Origin: Cellulomonas soli
Lineage (GTDB): Bacteria; Actinomycetota; Actinomycetes; Actinomycetales; Cellulomonadaceae
Reading direction: 5' to 3'
Assembly (NCBI RefSeq): GCF_013409305.1
Contig: NZ_JACBZJ010000001.1
Span: 3,906,001-3,970,000, forward strand
DNA: 64,000 nucleotides
Part shown: one piece after another, positions 62,109 through 64,000 of the stretch
Layout: each line of letters opens with the position of its first letter
How positions within the stretch are numbered: position 1 is the stretch's first letter
Made by a program: the position numbers and the translations under genes
Notes under the pieces: model-generated
Told to the model about the DNA's origin: nothing
Seen by the model: the letters and a program-made list of their open reading frames with translations, nothing else
The model's database searches: none

Positions 62109-63254
62109 TCAGGCCCGCGGCTCGTCCTCGTCGTCCTCGGGCGGCCGCACGGCACCCGAACCCGGACGCTGCCCGAGCTCGACCGACGGGTCGAAGGGCA
62201 GGCCGCTCAACGTCCCGGCCCCCGTGGCGTCGGCCGTCGCGGCCGCCGACTGCCGGCGGGCCTCGGCGAGCGCCTCGCTCGGATCGGTCAGCGCGACCGG
62301 CGGGAGGTCGGCGCCCAGCGGCGAGGTGCCCGGGGCACGCGTCGAGGCGGTCGCCGGACCGCCCGTGCCGACGAACCCGCCGGCGAGCTGGCCGAGGGCA
62401 CCCGTGAGCTCGGCGGGCAGGAACCACATCTTGTTCGACGGGCTCGCAGCGATCTTCGGCAGCGTCTGCAGGTACTGGTAGGCCAGCAGCTTGGGGTCCG
62501 CGTCCCCGCGGTGCACCGCGTCGAACACCTGCAGGATCGCGCGCGCCTCACCCTCGGCCCGCAGGATCGCCGACTGCGCCTCGCCCTCGGCCCGCAGGAT
62601 CGCGGCCTGCTTCTCGCCCTCGGCCGTGAGGATCTGCGACTGCTTGACACCCTCGGCCGTGAGGATCGCGGCACGCCGGTCGCGCTCGGCACGCATCTGC
62701 TGCTCCATCGAGCCCTGCACCGAGGCGGGCGGGTCGATCGCCTTGAGCTCGACGCGGTTGACACGGATGCCCCACCGCCCGGTCGCCTCGTCGAGCACCC
62801 CACGCAGCTGACCGTTGATCTGGTCACGGCTGGTCAGCGTCTGCTCCAGGTCCATCGACCCGATGACGTTGCGCAGCGTGGTCACGGTCAGCTGCTCGAT
62901 GCCGGTGATGTAGTTCGCGATCTCGTAGACCGCAGACTTCGGCTCCGTCACCTGGAAGTAGATGACCGTGTCGATGCTGACCACCAGGTTGTCCGAGGTG
63001 ATCACGGGCTGCGGCGGGAACGAGACCACCTGCTCACGCAGGTCGACGCCCGCACGCACGCGGTCGACGAACGGGATCAGCAGGTGCAGCCCGGCGTCGA
63101 GCGTGCGCGAGTACCGGCCGAGCCGTTCGACGAGGATCGCCACGGCCTGCGGCACGATGCGCACCGAGCGGACCAGCGCGATGACGACGAACAGCACGAT
63201 GAGGCCCAGCACGACGTACACGGCGACCTGCCCGACGTCGGTGGTGTTGTTCAT
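62109..63254 (-). CDS. SPFH/stomatin-like membrane protein
   Basis: A 381-residue paraslipin-type protein. One N-terminal membrane helix (about 8-30) is followed by the SPFH domain (about 30-190; VPQAVAILVERLGRYSRTL, PFVDRVRAGVDLREQVV). A coiled-coil region with four 11-residue repeats comes next (AEGEKQAAIL type, about 205-250), then an Ala/Pro/Gly-rich tail ending in acidic residues. Such proteins form ring-like membrane scaffolds and pair with NfeD. ATG 63254 has GGAG upstream. Confidence 0.92.
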   Translation of the reverse strand: MNNTTDVGQVAVYVVLGLIVLFVVIALVRSVRIVPQAVAILVERLGRYSRTLDAGLHLLIPFVDRVRAGVDLREQVVSFPPQPVITSDNLVVSIDTVIYFQVTEPKSAVYEIANYITGIEQLTVTTLRNVIGSMDLEQTLTSRDQINGQLRGVLDEATGRWGIRVNRVELKAIDPPASVQGSMEQQMRAERDRRAAILTAEGVKQSQILTAEGEKQAAILRAEGEAQSAILRAEGEARAILQVFDAVHRGDADPKLLAYQYLQTLPKIAASPSNKMWFLPAELTGALGQLAGGFVGTGGPATASTRAPGTSPLGADLPPVALTDPSEALAEARRQSAAATADATGAGTLSGLPFDPSVELGQRPGSGAVRPPEDDEDEPRA

Positions 63255-63343
63255 GGGTTCTCCTGGGTCGGCCCGCCGACCCCGGTCGGGGCGGGACGGG
63301 TGGATGGCTCGGGCTGGTGGGGGGTCGGGCACGCGGGGGTCGG

Positions 63344-63811
63344 CTAGGCCTGCGCAGCCCCTTGCCGGCCCTCCGCCGACGGGCGGGCCGCCCGCACGAC
63401 GACGGCCGTGGCCCCGTCGATGCGGGTCACCGTGACCTCGGTGCCCGGGGGCAGCGTCACGGACGGGTCCGTCCGGGCGCTCCAGACCTCACCGCGCAGC
63501 TTGATCCGGCCCTCCGCCGCGGAGACGGTGCTGACGACGACCGCCGACCCGCCGACGAGCGCTGCGGCGTTGGTCTCGACGAGGGGCATCCGGCCGCGCA
63601 GGTGGCGCAGCAGCCAAGGACGCAACGAGCCGAGCAGCAGCACGGAGGTCACCGCGGCCACCACGAACTGCAGCCACACCTCGGCGCCGAGCCAGGCCGC
63701 GAGCGCCCCGGCCAGCGCGCCGCCGGCGAACATGATGAAGACGAGGTCGACCGAGAGGATCTCGAGGATGGCCAGGACGACGGCTCCCCCGACCCACCAG
63801 AGCCAGTCCAT
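63344..63811 (-). CDS. NfeD-like membrane protein
   Basis: A 155-residue protein with three membrane segments (about residues 5-70) and a C-terminal OB-fold domain (about 85-145; GRIKLRGEVWSAR, LPPGTEVTVTRIDGATAVV). This short form lacks the ClpP-like protease domain of full-length NfeD. It is 89 bp upstream of the SPFH gene on the same strand, the usual partnership of these families. Confidence 0.9.
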   Translation of the reverse strand: MDWLWWVGGAVVLAILEILSVDLVFIMFAGGALAGALAAWLGAEVWLQFVVAAVTSVLLLGSLRPWLLRHLRGRMPLVETNAAALVGGSAVVVSTVSAAEGRIKLRGEVWSARTDPSVTLPPGTEVTVTRIDGATAVVVRAARPSAEGRQGAAQA

Positions 63812-63969
63812 GGCGACCTCCTCCGTGTCAGAGACGGGGGTCGCACGGCCTGCGCCGACACGTCTCGCACCGGCGTCACCGGCACGCCGCGTGCGCGGCC
63901 CGAGGGGCTGCTCCGCCTCTCCTCGATCCTACTGACCGCACCGCGTCCGCGCGGGGGATCCGGGCACCG

Positions 63970-64000
63970 ATGACGAACCCGACGCCGTGGCCCGCGACCA
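63970..64000 (+). CDS. Possible start of a gene running off the right edge
   Basis: An ATG at 63970 opens a frame of ten codons (MTNPTPWP...) to the end of the window. A GGGGG stretch lies 12-16 bases upstream, and the region is divergent from nfeD. Too short to identify. Confidence 0.3.
   Translation, partial: MTNPTPWPAT

Noticed and set aside
1..64000. Prophage, transposon or defence island
   Set aside because: No integrase, transposase, terminal repeats, phage structural genes or restriction-type genes were found. The only local sign of acquisition is the HEAT-like gene at 55435-55926.

Overview
The window is chromosomal DNA of a very GC-rich actinobacterium. The evidence is a complete Pup-proteasome cluster, a mycothiol ligase (MshC), an imuA'-imuB-dnaE2 mutasome behind an actinobacterial LexA box, an HGxxPAAW-type small protein beside trpE, and many leaderless genes. 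An intracellular GH43 glycosidase and Micrococcales-like gene content make a Cellulomonas-type organism the best guess, but the species is inferred. No prophage, insertion sequence, CRISPR array or plasmid function was seen.

Layout. 1-3507 (minus): end of the histidine/tryptophan cluster, with hisI, trpE, a Trp-associated membrane protein, an HGxxPAAW protein and the start of a Pro-rich protein. 3572-7287 (minus): a heterodimeric ABC exporter. 7406-9738: a DinB/MDMPI-like protein, hisF and an FKBP lipoprotein. 9858-16505 (minus): mpa, dop, pup, prcB, prcA and pafA. Dop exposes the C-terminal Glu of Pup, PafA ligates Pup to proteins, and Mpa unfolds the tagged proteins into the PrcAB core. 16700-19953: trmI, an M50 protease and a RecB-like nuclease, an order close to the mpa-trmI-recB region of Mycobacterium tuberculosis. 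19966-31709: a HAD phosphatase, a CCA-adding-like enzyme, GH43, a ClC channel, a K+ channel, a PAC2 protein, mshC, corA, uppP, an aldo/keto reductase and two small proteins. 31765-38754: M20 and M3 peptidases, an epimerase, alanine dehydrogenase with its divergent Lrp-type regulator, and a PASTA lipoprotein. 39070-46325: a hydrolase, a ferredoxin-like protein, an MFS/TetR pair, a class III aminotransferase, and a GT2 glycosyltransferase with a small membrane partner. 46426-54011: tRNA-Leu(GAG), an AI-2E-type permease and the SOS mutasome. 54135-64000: a PEBP protein, a YbaK deacylase, an inserted HEAT-like gene beside a decayed methyltransferase fragment, a SpoU methylase, an MFS protein, a second heterodimeric ABC exporter, and an SPFH/NfeD pair.

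Regulatory architecture. Many genes have a TANNNT-type -10 hexamer whose last base lies 6-8 nt before the start codon, with no Shine-Dalgarno sequence between them, so they are probably leaderless. In two places the TAG stop codon of one gene forms the first three bases of the next gene's -10. Genes inside operons overlap by 1-8 bp (ATGA, GTGA or TGATG junctions) and have normal ribosome binding sites. The most unusual local features are a leaderless upstream ORF coupled to GH43, a hairpin covering the ClC ribosome binding site, a C/G-tract operator on the promoter of a ferredoxin-like gene, and the HEAT-gene insertion next to a duplicated SpoU fragment.
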